NCBI GenBank assembly: GCA_022823185.1
Contig: JAJDXQ010000015.1
Location: 159,645-223,644, forward strand
DNA from: Caldilineaceae bacterium
GTDB taxonomy: Bacteria > Chloroflexota > Anaerolineae > Caldilineales > Caldilineaceae
Direction of reading: 5' to 3'
Length of the DNA stretch: 64,000 bases
In this document: positions 1 through 7,853 of the stretch, in pieces
Layout: every line of letters begins with the position of its first letter
How positions within the stretch are numbered: position 1 is the first letter of the stretch
The notes under the pieces: generated by a model
The model's input: only the letters and a program-made list of their open reading frames with translations
Told to the model about the DNA's origin: nothing
Databases searched by the model: none
Made by a program: the position numbers and the translations under genes

Positions 1-1138
1 GGTACAGACCGTGAAGAACCCATACCAGGCCTTCTGTCAGCCGGGGCGTCACGACCACCAGCGTCGAACCCCAACTCAAATGCGCCGTCCGCGCCGGCAA
101 CCAGGTCGGCAGGGCAATCGGCGAAATCCAGTCCTCCCCTCCCGCTTCCCCCTCGGCCGTCTCCGCCTGACGCCCGCCCTTCCGGCCTGCCGGCTCCACT
201 TCAGCCTTCCGCGCGTCGCGCAGCTGAATCCGCGCCAGGATCTCAAGAATGCCCATCAAATGGCCGCGCCCGTTTCGGGAAGGCACCTCCAGCACCTCCG
301 CGCCTGAACGGGGATCCTCCCCGTTGCTGAGAAATCCCACCTCCTGCCTCTGCTCGGCCACATGACTCGCCACAGACGCCGCCAGTATCACCGCCCATTC
401 GCTGCCGCTGTACTCCTCCCTGTACGGAAATGCGCTACGGTCCAAATCAAGCACTACAGTCGTGCTCAGGGCCATCGAAGGCTGGAACTTCTTTACCAGT
501 AGCGCGTCCTCCCGCGCGCTCGCCCGCCAGTGAATATGACGCATACTGTCCCCGCTGGCATAGGGACGGACGCCTGCCATCCGCGTCGGGTCCTGAAAAA
601 GCCGGTGAGGACTGCGCATATCGCCGAACGGCAGCAGACTGGGCAAACCCAGTTCGGCCAGAGAATAGACCTTGGGATAGACCGTCAAGAGGTGGGACTT
701 CGTCTCCTGCCAGGAGGACTCGGCAAACCCGAACAGGTCTCCTGTTTGCAGGTTGAGAGGACCGATCTCGTAGTAGCCGCGGCGGTGACAGTGCAGCGAA
801 AACCGGCGGTTTGTCAGCGAGCGGCCCCCAATGCTGATCACCGTGCTGTACTCATCGACCGCTCGCAGGTCGATCGGGATATTCTCCTGCAGCCTCAACC
901 ACGGGATCGGCAGACGGCTGCGGTTCTGAAAACTGACATCGCTGCGAATTGTCTCGCCGGCAAACGCCTTGGCCGGCGCTCGCCGCGAAACCTTCAAATT
1001 GCGCAGGCTGCGCCGGGTCCACCAATGACTGATCAGCCATACGCCTCCTACCACATAGAAGACATAGTAAATCCAGTCCATCCGCAGAAAGACGGCAAAC
1101 CCAAACAAAAAAAGAAGAAGAAAGAAAAGGTCAAACAA
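1..1138 (-). CDS. DUF58 domain protein, 3' end cut by the window edge
   Basis: The reading frame stays open on the minus strand from about 1138 to the left edge, so the C-terminus is missing. I chose a TTG at 1138, four bases after the MoxR stop; an in-frame ATG at 1081 is the alternative. The TTG start includes a first hydrophobic stretch (LFFLLLFLFGFAVF) and a second one (WIYYVFYVVGGVWLI), the usual two N-terminal membrane helices of the family. The family signature is around residues 190-212: GVRPYASGD, then IHWRASARED and LLVKKFQP. DUF58 proteins are nearly always encoded next to a MoxR AAA ATPase, as here, and carry a vWA-like fold. The pair is thought to act in assembly or maturation of envelope or metal-containing proteins, but the exact role is unknown. 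About 379 residues are visible. Confidence 0.9.
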   Translation of the reverse strand, partial: MFDLFFLLLFLFGFAVFLRMDWIYYVFYVVGGVWLISHWWTRRSLRNLKVSRRAPAKAFAGETIRSDVSFQNRSRLPIPWLRLQENIPIDLRAVDEYSTVISIGGRSLTNRRFSLHCHRRGYYEIGPLNLQTGDLFGFAESSWQETKSHLLTVYPKVYSLAELGLPSLLPFGDMRSPHRLFQDPTRMAGVRPYASGDSMRHIHWRASAREDALLVKKFQPSMALSTTVVLDLDRSAFPYREEYSGSEWAVILAASVASHVAEQRQEVGFLSNGEDPRSGAEVLEVPSRNGRGHLMGILEILARIQLRDARKAEVEPAGRKGGRQAETAEGEAGGEDWISPIALPTWLPARTAHLSWGSTLVVVTPRLTEGLVWVLHGLY

Positions 1139-1142
1139 TCCG

Positions 1143-2129
1143 CTAAGCCTCTTCCTCGACAGCAGGAGCCCCAGGCCACTCCTCCGTCGTATCGCCCAGA
1201 TCGAGCGTGATCTCATCCAGCAGCTCGGAGATGATCTGCTCTGCCGTGCGCCCACGCAGCGCCGCGTCCGAACGCACGATGCAGCGGTGCGGCAGGGCCA
1301 GCGGAGCCAGCGCCTGCACATCGTCCGGCAACGCGAACGCTCGTCCCCGCAACGCGGCCCGCGCCTGCGCGCCTCGATACAGCGCCAGCGAACCACGCGG
1401 GCTCGCGCCCAACGCCAGGTCCGAGTGGCTGCGCGTCGCCTGGACAAGCCCCACAATATAGTCCCGGATGCTGTCAGCCACCGTCACCTGCCATATCTGT
1501 TCCGCCAGCTCCGGCAGATTGTGGCCGTCAACGACCGCATCCAATGTCTCAATTGGGTGTCGATGCCCTAAGTTGACCAGCATCTCCCCCTCCTCCGTGT
1601 CCGACAGGTAGCCCAGGTTCAATTTGAACAGGAATCGATCGAGCTGTGCCTCCGGCAGCGGAAAGGTGCCTTCATACTCCACCGGGTTCTGCGTCGCAAT
1701 CACCATGAACGGGCGCGGCAAAGGCCGGGTTACCCCGTCCGCGGTGATCTGCTGTTCGCCCATACACTCCAGGAGAGCTGCCTGCGTGCGCGGCGTGGCG
1801 CGGTTTATCTCGTCCGCCAGCAGAATATGGGTGAATGCGGGCCCGGCGATAAACTGGAACTGCCGCGTCTCCTGGTTGAAAATGCTCGTGCCCGTGATGT
1901 CGCTGGGAAGCAGGTCCGGCGTGCATTGCAGGCGGCGAAAGTCCACGCCCAGGCTGACCGACAACGCCCGCGCCATCATCGTCTTGCCCACGCCCGGTAC
2001 ATCCTCTAGCAGAACGTGGCCTTCGCACAACAATGCGATAAGCAGATGCTCGATGACCTCCTCTTTGCCAACGATCACATCGCCGACATTTTCCTGTACA
2101 CCGCGAAAAAACTCCTGCGCGTTCTGCAT
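1143..2129 (-). CDS. MoxR-family AAA+ ATPase
   Basis: A 328-residue AAA+ ATPase of the MoxR type. Walker A is GVGKT at residues 46-50, Walker B is ILLADE at 102-107, and the MoxR-typical ATQNPVEYEGTFPLPEAQLD stretch follows with the sensor region. The C-terminal lid contains GASPRGSLALYRGAQARA, also characteristic of the family. Length and domain order match complete MoxR proteins. The stop lies four bases before the likely TTG start of the downstream DUF58 gene, so the two are probably co-transcribed and translationally coupled. MoxR ATPases act as chaperones that remodel or load cofactors into partner proteins, usually vWA or DUF58 proteins from the same operon. The client cannot be told from this window because the operon runs off the edge. 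Confidence 0.93.
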   Translation of the reverse strand: MQNAQEFFRGVQENVGDVIVGKEEVIEHLLIALLCEGHVLLEDVPGVGKTMMARALSVSLGVDFRRLQCTPDLLPSDITGTSIFNQETRQFQFIAGPAFTHILLADEINRATPRTQAALLECMGEQQITADGVTRPLPRPFMVIATQNPVEYEGTFPLPEAQLDRFLFKLNLGYLSDTEEGEMLVNLGHRHPIETLDAVVDGHNLPELAEQIWQVTVADSIRDYIVGLVQATRSHSDLALGASPRGSLALYRGAQARAALRGRAFALPDDVQALAPLALPHRCIVRSDAALRGRTAEQIISELLDEITLDLGDTTEEWPGAPAVEEEA

Positions 2130-2340
2130 GCAATGCCTCTATTCCTGGATCGGTGAGGGCTTCGCCACTCCGCCCCATCTCGGCGCGCGCCGCTGTCTTG
2201 ACTGCCGGAAAATGCGGGAGCAGGTGGCGTCCATTCAGCGCGCCAGACCAACGCGGATGGGCGATTCTATCCGCCCATTCTACTTTAATCCCATGATTTC
2301 TCCGAACTTGCTGGCCCCAACCATGCCCCGCCCCGCAGTT

Positions 2341-2363
2341 CCCCCAAATCCCTGTCCAGACAA
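2341..2363 (+). repeat. Intergenic repeat, CCCCAAATCCC...CAGACAA family
   Basis: A diverged copy of a C-rich repeat (CCCCCAAATCCCTGTCCAGA then CAA). Better copies occur near 13186-13209 and 63601-63623, in the same orientation. It lies in the roughly 330-base spacer between moxR and the tRNA gene, where I see no gene. Confidence 0.6.
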
Positions 2364-2410
2364 CCAACCCCTGCAATTCCCGACGCGCCCCCAAATCCAC
2401 CCTGCTTCCT

Positions 2411-2439
2411 TTGACCTCAAAGGTCCTTTGTGCTATCGT
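2411..2439 (+). promoter_or_regulatory. Promoter of the split tRNA-Arg gene
   Basis: TTGACC at 2411-2416 and TATCGT at 2434-2439 are 17 bases apart. The -10 box ends 23 bases before the first base of the tRNA, which leaves a short 5' leader for RNase P to remove. Boxes were read by eye. Confidence 0.55.
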
Positions 2440-2779
2440 CAAGAAGGTGCGCAGTGCTTCCTGCCCCCGTAGCTCAGAGGATAGAGCAGAGGTTTCCTAA
2501 ACGTGCGCCATGTAACGGCGTGACACCATGTCCGAAAGGTCGGACACAAGTACAGGAGCAATTGTAGGTCAACTGCCCAACCGGACTCCGAAAGGAGGTA
2601 AGGGAAAATAGCATGGCAGTAAAGGCGGAATGCAGAATTGCCATGAATTTCAGCAGGTTCGCCAAGACCTGCGCCCTAAGATTAAGACTAAACTGTTTGA
2701 ATCTCAGATTCCACTAAGCCTAAAAAACCAGCTTGCGGGAAGCATGGCTGAAACCCGCATCCCCAAGTTCAAGCTCAGG

Positions 2780-2786
2780 GTTTAGG
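2780..2786 (+). other. EBS1 of the group II intron
   Basis: GTTTAGG is the exact reverse complement of CCTAAAC at 2496-2502, the last seven bases of the 5' tRNA exon (IBS1). This complementarity, read directly, indicates that the intron targets this site rather than having been carried here by chance rearrangement. Confidence 0.8.
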
Positions 2787-3013
2787 AGCTTGATGTCCTG
2801 ACAACGGGGATAGACCTGCAAATCCAGCAGGGCAAGGAATCGAACGAGAAATCTAAGGGGCGCCGGAGGTGTCACGAGCGGAACATGGGAAAGCCTAACA
2901 GCCGAAAGGCTTATGGCTTCGGAGTTCCCATAGTAGTCAGAGAGTGGGAAAACCACTTACAAGGCGAAGGGGAACAGGTGTGATTCGACGATGAGAAAAG
3001 CAAGGTATGCGAA

Positions 3014-4840
3014 ATGCAGAATTCCGAAGCTGTACTCAGAGTCTATAGCGAAAGAGGGAAGGAGGGAAAACCCCTAAATCGACTGTACCGACAGCTTTTC
3101 AATCCGGAATTGTACTGGGAAGCGTACAACAGTATCTACGCCAACCTTGGCGCAAGAACCAATGGCGCGAGCGAAGATACACTCGATGGCATGTCGAAGA
3201 AACGCATAGACAATATCATTGAGAAAATAAAACGGGAAACCTATAGATGGAATCCGGTACGTAGAACATACACTCCAAAAACCGATGGCAGGCGGAGGCC
3301 ACTGGGAGTCCCATCAGGGGACGATAAGCTACTGCAAGCCACGATGAAAATGCTGCTGGAAGCCTACTACGAGCCAACGTTCAGCGATCGAAGTCACGGA
3401 TTCAGGCCGAAAAGAGGTTGCCACACCGCCCTGATCCAGATCAGCAAAATGCACACGGGCGTAAACTGGTTCATTGAAGGCGATATCAAAGGTTGCTTCG
3501 ACAACATTGACCACGAATCCCTGCTGGGAATCCTGGGAAACAGGATCGAAGACGGCAGAATGCTGAGGCTCATCAGCAACCTGCTGAACGCGGGATATTT
3601 GGAAGACTGGGCTTACAATGAAACGCCAAGCGGAACACCGCAAGGTGGAATCATCAGCCCGCTACTCACCAACATCTATATGGATGTACTGGACAAATGG
3701 GTAGAAAATGAGCTTCTCCCCCGCTACAACCGCAGTCGAAAAAGTCGGGGAAACGGAAAGCTGTGTGGGCGAAGATTAAACCCCGAATACACAAAATTGA
3801 CCAGGCAAATCACAGTTTCTGAGAAAAACGGGGACATAATCAGCGCCAAATCGCTCCGCAAAATGAGAAACGAAATTCCATCCGGAGACCCAACCGACGA
3901 CGGGTATCGAAAGCTGGAATACATCAGATATGCGGACGACTTCCTGTTGAGCTTCGCAGGCCCAAAAAGCGAGGCAAGGGAAATTAGAGAGGAAATCAGA
4001 AAGTTTCTGCAAGACAGGCTGAAGCTGGAACTGTCCGAGGAAAAGACCCTGATAACCCACGCCAAGACACAGAGCGCCAGATTCTTGGGATATGATCTGA
4101 GAGTTATGCACTCAAGCCAAATCCGAACAATCAACGGAAAAATGTGGCTTGGAATCCCGCCAGAAGTAATCAGGAAGAACATGAGAAAGTACATGGTGGA
4201 CGGAAAGCCGGGAACAAGAACATACCTGGAAGAGAACTCCGATTACGCCATCATAACAACCTATCAAGTGGAATATGTAGGGTTGGTTCAGTACTACATC
4301 ATGGCGCACAACTTGCGAAAACTGACACGGGTAAACTGGGCGGTCAGGACATCCTTGCTGAAAACACTGGCAAGCAAGCACAAAAGTTCCGTCACAAAGA
4401 TGGCGCAAAAGTACGCGGCCACCTTAAAGAAGAATGGCCGCAACTACAAAGTGCTTGAAGTCACTGTAGAAAGAACAGGCAAGAAACCGCTCATTGCACG
4501 ATACGGGGCAACCCCTCTAACTCGAAACCCGAATCCCGCAGAAATCAAGGACACGACGCCAACTGTCTACGGAAGGCGAACAGATTTGATCGATAGAATC
4601 AAATCGGATGTGTGCGAGATGTGCGGGGAAAATGGGCAGACGGAAGTTCACCATGTGAGAAAGCTGAAAGACCTGACAAGGCCGGGCAGAAAACCAAAGC
4701 CCGCGTGGGTCAAGAGGATGGCGGCGTTGAGACGCAAAACATTGGTAACGTGCAAAACGTGCCACAGAGCTATCCACAATGGAGAACACCGTCCAGAATG
4801 GGACGCTAACACGATCGCACTGGAGAGCCGAATGCTATGA
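3014..4840 (+). CDS. ltrA: Group II intron reverse transcriptase/maturase with HNH domain
   Basis: A 608-residue intron-encoded protein. The reverse-transcriptase domain covers roughly residues 60-370, with the YADD active site at 306-309 and the upstream motif GTPQGGIISPLLTNIYMD. The maturase X domain follows at about 390-500. The C-terminal HNH endonuclease has paired CxxC motifs (Cys 534/537 and a later CKTCHRAIH) and EVHHVRK. The protein would help splice the intron and, as an RNP, drive homing by nicking and target-primed reverse transcription. Its codons differ from the neighbours: many AGA and AGG arginines where host genes use CGC. The stop codon lies inside catalytic domain V of the ribozyme. 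The ATG at 3014 has only a weak upstream AAGGT. Confidence 0.95.
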   Translation: MQNSEAVLRVYSERGKEGKPLNRLYRQLFNPELYWEAYNSIYANLGARTNGASEDTLDGMSKKRIDNIIEKIKRETYRWNPVRRTYTPKTDGRRRPLGVPSGDDKLLQATMKMLLEAYYEPTFSDRSHGFRPKRGCHTALIQISKMHTGVNWFIEGDIKGCFDNIDHESLLGILGNRIEDGRMLRLISNLLNAGYLEDWAYNETPSGTPQGGIISPLLTNIYMDVLDKWVENELLPRYNRSRKSRGNGKLCGRRLNPEYTKLTRQITVSEKNGDIISAKSLRKMRNEIPSGDPTDDGYRKLEYIRYADDFLLSFAGPKSEAREIREEIRKFLQDRLKLELSEEKTLITHAKTQSARFLGYDLRVMHSSQIRTINGKMWLGIPPEVIRKNMRKYMVDGKPGTRTYLEENSDYAIITTYQVEYVGLVQYYIMAHNLRKLTRVNWAVRTSLLKTLASKHKSSVTKMAQKYAATLKKNGRNYKVLEVTVERTGKKPLIARYGATPLTRNPNPAEIKDTTPTVYGRRTDLIDRIKSDVCEMCGENGQTEVHHVRKLKDLTRPGRKPKPAWVKRMAALRRKTLVTCKTCHRAIHNGEHRPEWDANTIALESRML

Positions 4841-4858
4841 AAGTAGCACGTTCGGTTC
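4825..4858 (+). ncRNA. Group II intron domain V
   Basis: A 34-base hairpin with the canonical features. The lower stem is GAGCCGAA/TTCGGTTC and contains the AGC catalytic triad at 4826-4828. A two-base CG bulge follows on the 3' side, then a six-pair upper stem with a GAAA tetraloop. The maturase frame ends here: its last codons AGC-CGA-ATG-CTA-TGA overlap the triad, stem and loop, so the catalytic core is also coding sequence. Confidence 0.9.
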
Positions 4859-4986
4859 GGAGGGGGATTGTAGGAAAAGTGCTTTCAGCAACTCGTCTGC
4901 AATCTACCCTACCTTTGGCCGTAGGTTCGACTCCTACCGGGGGCGCTCTTCTTCCCCACAATTCAGAGGCAATTTGGTAACGAAAA

Positions 4987-5010
4987 AGAGAGTCGCGTCC
5001 GCGACTCTCT
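4987..5010 (-). terminator. Rho-independent terminator of the M81 gene
   Basis: AGAGAGTCGCG (4987-4997) and CGCGACTCTCT (5000-5010) form an 11-base inverted repeat. Read on the minus strand the hairpin is followed by TTTTCG, about 30 bases after the M81 stop. It may also stop transcription coming from the tRNA side, although that side has no T tract. Confidence 0.8.
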
Positions 5011-5041
5011 CCTCCCGCTTCTCGCCTGCCAAAACGACAAG

Positions 5042-6529
5042 CTAATCCAGATCTAATCCAGCAGTGAACGGATAGACAGCGCGTCCCAGCCGCCGGAAGG
5101 ACAGGTCCGCCAGGCTGTGCACGCTCGGCTCCGCCACCACGTGGATCGCGCCCGCCCACGACGCAAACCCGGCGCGAAAGTGCGCGCTCGATTTCACGCA
5201 AATATACCGCATCTGCCGCGGATCCAGCCCGAGCGTCCGCGCGAACGCGGTATCAAAAGGTTGCTCCCGCCTGCTCACCAGCAACACGTGGATCCCTTCC
5301 TGGACCACATGCGCCGACGGGCCCATTTCCCCTCTCAACCCCGCATACATGGGCCCGTCATACCGAAACGCCCCGTCAGAAAGCGCCGCAACCTCCACCT
5401 CCATCGGCACAGGCGCCCCCTGCATCGGAGACGACTTGCCGCCCACCTCCAGGGCCGCGTGTCCGCCTACACCCGCCTCCTGACAGATTGCAACCGCCTC
5501 GGGGTCGACAATGTAAAGCACGCACGCATCCTCCAACTGCATGTCGATAAATGTCCGCAAGACGCCCGTGCTGTCTCCCGGCGACCCGCCGCCCGTGTTG
5601 TCCTGCATATCGGCCAGAATGACAGGGTAAAGTCCCTCCTCCTGCGCCCTTTCCAGCGCCGCGCGCGCAGAAAACAGCTCCAACTGCCAGTCTTCTCGCC
5701 GCGCAAATATCCACTCCCCCAACTGGTCTGCAAGAGCCTGCGCCAGCCGCTGATTGTCCTCAGTCACAATATAGACCGACGCGCCCATATCCGGTACATC
5801 CGCCAGAAAGAAACAGGTCGCGATTGAGCCGCATACGACCCCTGGCTGAGACTCGATCCGGTGCAGTTCAGCGATCGCTTCCCGCATCGGCAGATGCGCC
5901 GTCACCTGGTTCAGCCCCCACGCCATCGGAATCCTGTGCAGAGCCATCGTCGGCCGCAGGCCCTCTCCCAAAATCCGCGCCAGCACATCCGCGCACTCTC
6001 GGCCCCGCGCCGCCATGTCAACCTCAGGAAACGACTCCCGCCCGATCAGCGCATCGGCCATCTCGACCATCTGCCGCGAAACATTCGAGTGTATGTCCAG
6101 CTGCGCCAGCACCGGCACGTCCGGGCCAACCGTCTCCCGCACCTTCGCGAGCAGATGGCCCTCCGCATCCCCCAACCCGTCAGGCCCGTCGAGATCCCCG
6201 ACCGCCATCGAACCGTGCAGCTCCAACAGCACGCCGTCCAAAGGCAGCGCTTCCGTCAGCCCGTCCAATATGCGCCCCAGCAACTCATCATACAGCGGCC
6301 GCGGCGTCGGCGCGCTCGGCTGCGGTTCGCCAAACAAAGTCGGTACAAGCTCGAGTCCGTGCGCTCGCGCCCCCTCAATAAACCCGCCAATCGGCGTGTT
6401 CGTCCCCGCAAATGTATGCAGGATCTCGTCGCCTTCAAGCAGGAACCGTTCCTCGTAGCTCGCGCGCGTCGTCGGTACCGGCGTAAACGTGCTGCTCTCG
6501 TGGCTGAGTCCCCCAACCGCAACTCTCAT
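5042..6529 (-). CDS. M81 family metallopeptidase (MlrC-like)
   Basis: The product is 495 residues if started at the ATG at 6529, which has GGAGGG nine bases upstream; the frame is open further upstream, but that part is low-complexity. It begins MRVAVGGLSHESSTF, the MlrC/M81 opening with a probable metal-binding His-Glu. LDIHSN and the acidic FPEVDMAARG stretch follow in the N-terminal DUF1485 domain, and DNTGGGSPGDST marks the C-terminal MlrC domain. The length matches complete family members. MlrC was first known from microcystin degradation, but most homologues sit in sugar or amino-acid catabolic clusters with an unknown peptide or amide substrate. Here it lies downstream of an SDR, with a GC-rich double hairpin between, and ends at a terminator. 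Confidence 0.88.
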   Translation of the reverse strand: MRVAVGGLSHESSTFTPVPTTRASYEERFLLEGDEILHTFAGTNTPIGGFIEGARAHGLELVPTLFGEPQPSAPTPRPLYDELLGRILDGLTEALPLDGVLLELHGSMAVGDLDGPDGLGDAEGHLLAKVRETVGPDVPVLAQLDIHSNVSRQMVEMADALIGRESFPEVDMAARGRECADVLARILGEGLRPTMALHRIPMAWGLNQVTAHLPMREAIAELHRIESQPGVVCGSIATCFFLADVPDMGASVYIVTEDNQRLAQALADQLGEWIFARREDWQLELFSARAALERAQEEGLYPVILADMQDNTGGGSPGDSTGVLRTFIDMQLEDACVLYIVDPEAVAICQEAGVGGHAALEVGGKSSPMQGAPVPMEVEVAALSDGAFRYDGPMYAGLRGEMGPSAHVVQEGIHVLLVSRREQPFDTAFARTLGLDPRQMRYICVKSSAHFRAGFASWAGAIHVVAEPSVHSLADLSFRRLGRAVYPFTAGLDLD

Positions 6530-6761
6530 TCTGCCCTCCCAGTGGCCATCCCCTGCTTTCTCTTCTAAGCTCCAATGCAGTTCTGGGCCTCCCCCAACCC
6601 CCACCCAGCAACGGGGTAGCCTTGCCCTGTATCGGCGGCCCCTCCGCGCCCCGCCCTTCTCGCGGCCCGCCGCCGCGCCTGTCCGACCACACGCCGCCAG
6701 CAACCAGGTCTCCGCTCGACGGGGCGGGGCAGTGCGTGGACCAGGTGGCCTTGCGTCGAAC

Positions 6762-6804
6762 CCCGGCGGCAAACACACGCCGCCGGGCCGGGGGACACCC
6801 CCGG
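6762..6804. repeat. Two consecutive perfect GC-rich hairpins
   Basis: CCCGGCGGC (6762-6770) pairs with GCCGCCGGG (6779-6787) around an 8-base loop. CCGGGGG (6788-6794) then pairs with CCCCCGG (6798-6804) around ACA. Neither is followed by a T tract. They occupy the 346-base spacer between the SDR and M81 genes, which holds nothing else I recognise. They could attenuate or stabilise the minus-strand transcript. Confidence 0.6.
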
Positions 6805-6875
6805 ACCCCCCACAACGCCGCCCTGCGCCGCTGCGTCAATACAGCGGCATTCTCCGCCAACCACCACACCAGCCC

Positions 6876-7676
6876 CTATCCACCGTCCTCCGCCGCCTCC
6901 GGCAGCACGAGCCCGTGTACAAAACCGCCGTCGACTCGCAGAATCGTGCCCGTCACGTAGTCGGCATCATCGCTTGCAAGGTAGGCCGCGGCCTTGCCAA
7001 TATCCTCCGGCGCCCCTATCCGCCCCCATGGGATGCGGCGGCCGCCCTCGGCAATCTCCTCCTCACTGTAGAATTTGCGCTCCCCCGGCGTATCGATCCA
7101 GCCGGGATTGATCACATTGACATTGATCCGGTCTCCCGCCAACTCCGCCGCCATCGTGCGGGCCAGATGGTTGATCGCCGCCTTCGACATGTTGTAGGCC
7201 CCGCTGCTGGGGAATGCGATCTCCTCGTGAACTGAGCTGATCACCACGATCTTGCCCCGGCTGCGCCCCGCAAGCGGCTGCTTCAGCATCTGCTGCGCTG
7301 CCAACTGGCACGTGTGATAGACGCCGAACTGGGTCACCTCAAACGTCCGCATCACGTTTTCCCACTTCGCCTCCACCACCGGCTCGCGCACAGAGACCGC
7401 CGCATTGGCCACTGCCACGTCGAGCCCCCCAAACCGCGCCACCGCGCCCTCGATCATCGCCGCGATCGCATCCCGATCCGACACGTCCGCCTGCCATACC
7501 AGCGCCTCTCCGCCCATCCGCCGGATCTCTTCCGCCGCGCTCTCGGCCTCAGCCTCCGACGTGCGGTAATTCACCACCACGTTCGCGCCCTCTTCCGCCA
7601 GGCACAACGCAATGCCCCGCCCGATGCCCAGCGACGCGCCCGTCACCAACGCCGTCTTCCCCTCAAATCGCCTCAT
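6876..7676 (-). CDS. SDR family NAD(P)-dependent oxidoreductase
   Basis: A 266-residue classical short-chain dehydrogenase. The start at 7676 (MRRFEGKTALVTG) has GGAG eight bases upstream; a 13-residue extension is possible but unlikely. The Rossmann motif TGASLGIGRG is at residues 10-19, the NAA motif is present (ANAAVS), and the catalytic Ser and YxxxK are in SSVHEEIAFPSSGAYNMSK. The C-terminus NPGWIDTPGERK and VTGTILRVDGGF is typical of glucose-1-dehydrogenase/3-oxoacyl-reductase-like SDRs. The substrate is probably a sugar or polyol, judging by the neighbouring glycosidase-like and Gfo/Idh/MocA genes on the same strand, but the sequence alone does not fix it. Confidence 0.9.
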   Translation of the reverse strand: MRRFEGKTALVTGASLGIGRGIALCLAEEGANVVVNYRTSEAEAESAAEEIRRMGGEALVWQADVSDRDAIAAMIEGAVARFGGLDVAVANAAVSVREPVVEAKWENVMRTFEVTQFGVYHTCQLAAQQMLKQPLAGRSRGKIVVISSVHEEIAFPSSGAYNMSKAAINHLARTMAAELAGDRINVNVINPGWIDTPGERKFYSEEEIAEGGRRIPWGRIGAPEDIGKAAAYLASDDADYVTGTILRVDGGFVHGLVLPEAAEDGG

Positions 7677-7805
7677 CTCAAAACTCCATTCATGGTGTAT
7701 ATTCCTTCCTACCAATAGACCGCCTCACTTCATCCCTTCACTTCGTCCCCTTCCCCGCCGCTCCCACTATGCCTATGCCGCCTCTCCGCCGCGGTGCCTC
7801 CCCGC

Positions 7806-7847
7806 TGACCACTGACCACTGACCACTGACCACTGACTACTGCAGTT
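7806..7847 (+). repeat. Heptad array (TGACCAC)n ending TGCAGTT
   Basis: Four exact TGACCAC units and one variant (TGACTAC) run without gaps into TGCAGTT. The array stops six bases from the stop codon of the minus-strand gene at 7854. Confidence 0.9.
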
Positions 7848-7853
7848 TCATCC

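Larger units (their letters stand above)
2503..4912 (+). mobile_element. Complete group II intron inside tRNA-Arg(CCT)
   Basis: The 2410-base element begins GTGCG, matching the group II 5' consensus GUGYG, and ends CTACCCTAC, matching the AY 3' end. Domain V is at 4825-4858. Domain VI follows at about 4861-4912, with a stem from GGGATTG/CAATC and a candidate branch A seven bases before the 3' splice site. The ribozyme region 2503-3013 precedes the maturase gene. GTTTAGG at 2780-2786 is a perfect EBS1 for the last seven exon bases (CCTAAAC). The base before EBS1 is G and the first 3' exon base is C, as expected for a delta pair. AGACCT at 2665-2670 could be EBS2 for AGGTTT at 2490-2495, with one wobble. 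GC content is visibly lower than in the host genes, consistent with transfer. The element looks intact and sits in the sense orientation of the tRNA. Confidence 0.92.
2463..4945 (+). tRNA. tRNA-Arg(CCT), split by a group II intron
   Basis: Two exons, 2463-2502 and 4913-4945, join to a 73-base tRNA. The acceptor stem GCCCCCG/CGGGGGC pairs in all seven positions. The D stem is GCTC/GAGC. The anticodon stem is GAGGT/ACCTT, four Watson-Crick pairs plus one G-T, with loop TTCCTAA and anticodon CCT. The T arm is GTAGG-TTCGACT-CCTAC, and G is the discriminator base; CCA is not encoded. The intron lies in the 3' strand of the anticodon stem, between positions 40 and 41, so neither half can fold as a tRNA without splicing. 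The product would read AGG codons. Bacterial tRNA introns that are well described are mostly group I, including in tRNA-Arg(CCU); a group II intron here is unusual. Confidence 0.9.

Noticed and set aside
2474..2956. Minus-strand open frames of 63 and 78 codons opposite the 5' part of the intron
   Set aside because: They are antisense to the ribozyme domains, with no RBS or recognisable protein.
2463..4945. Group I intron in tRNA-Arg(CCU), as known from other bacteria
   Set aside because: Ends are GTGCG...AC, a 34-base domain V and an RT/maturase are present, and the insertion is not in the usual anticodon-loop position; all point to group II.
7806..7847. Heptad arrays considered as CRISPR
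   Set aside because: Seven-base units follow each other without spacers, and no cas genes are present.
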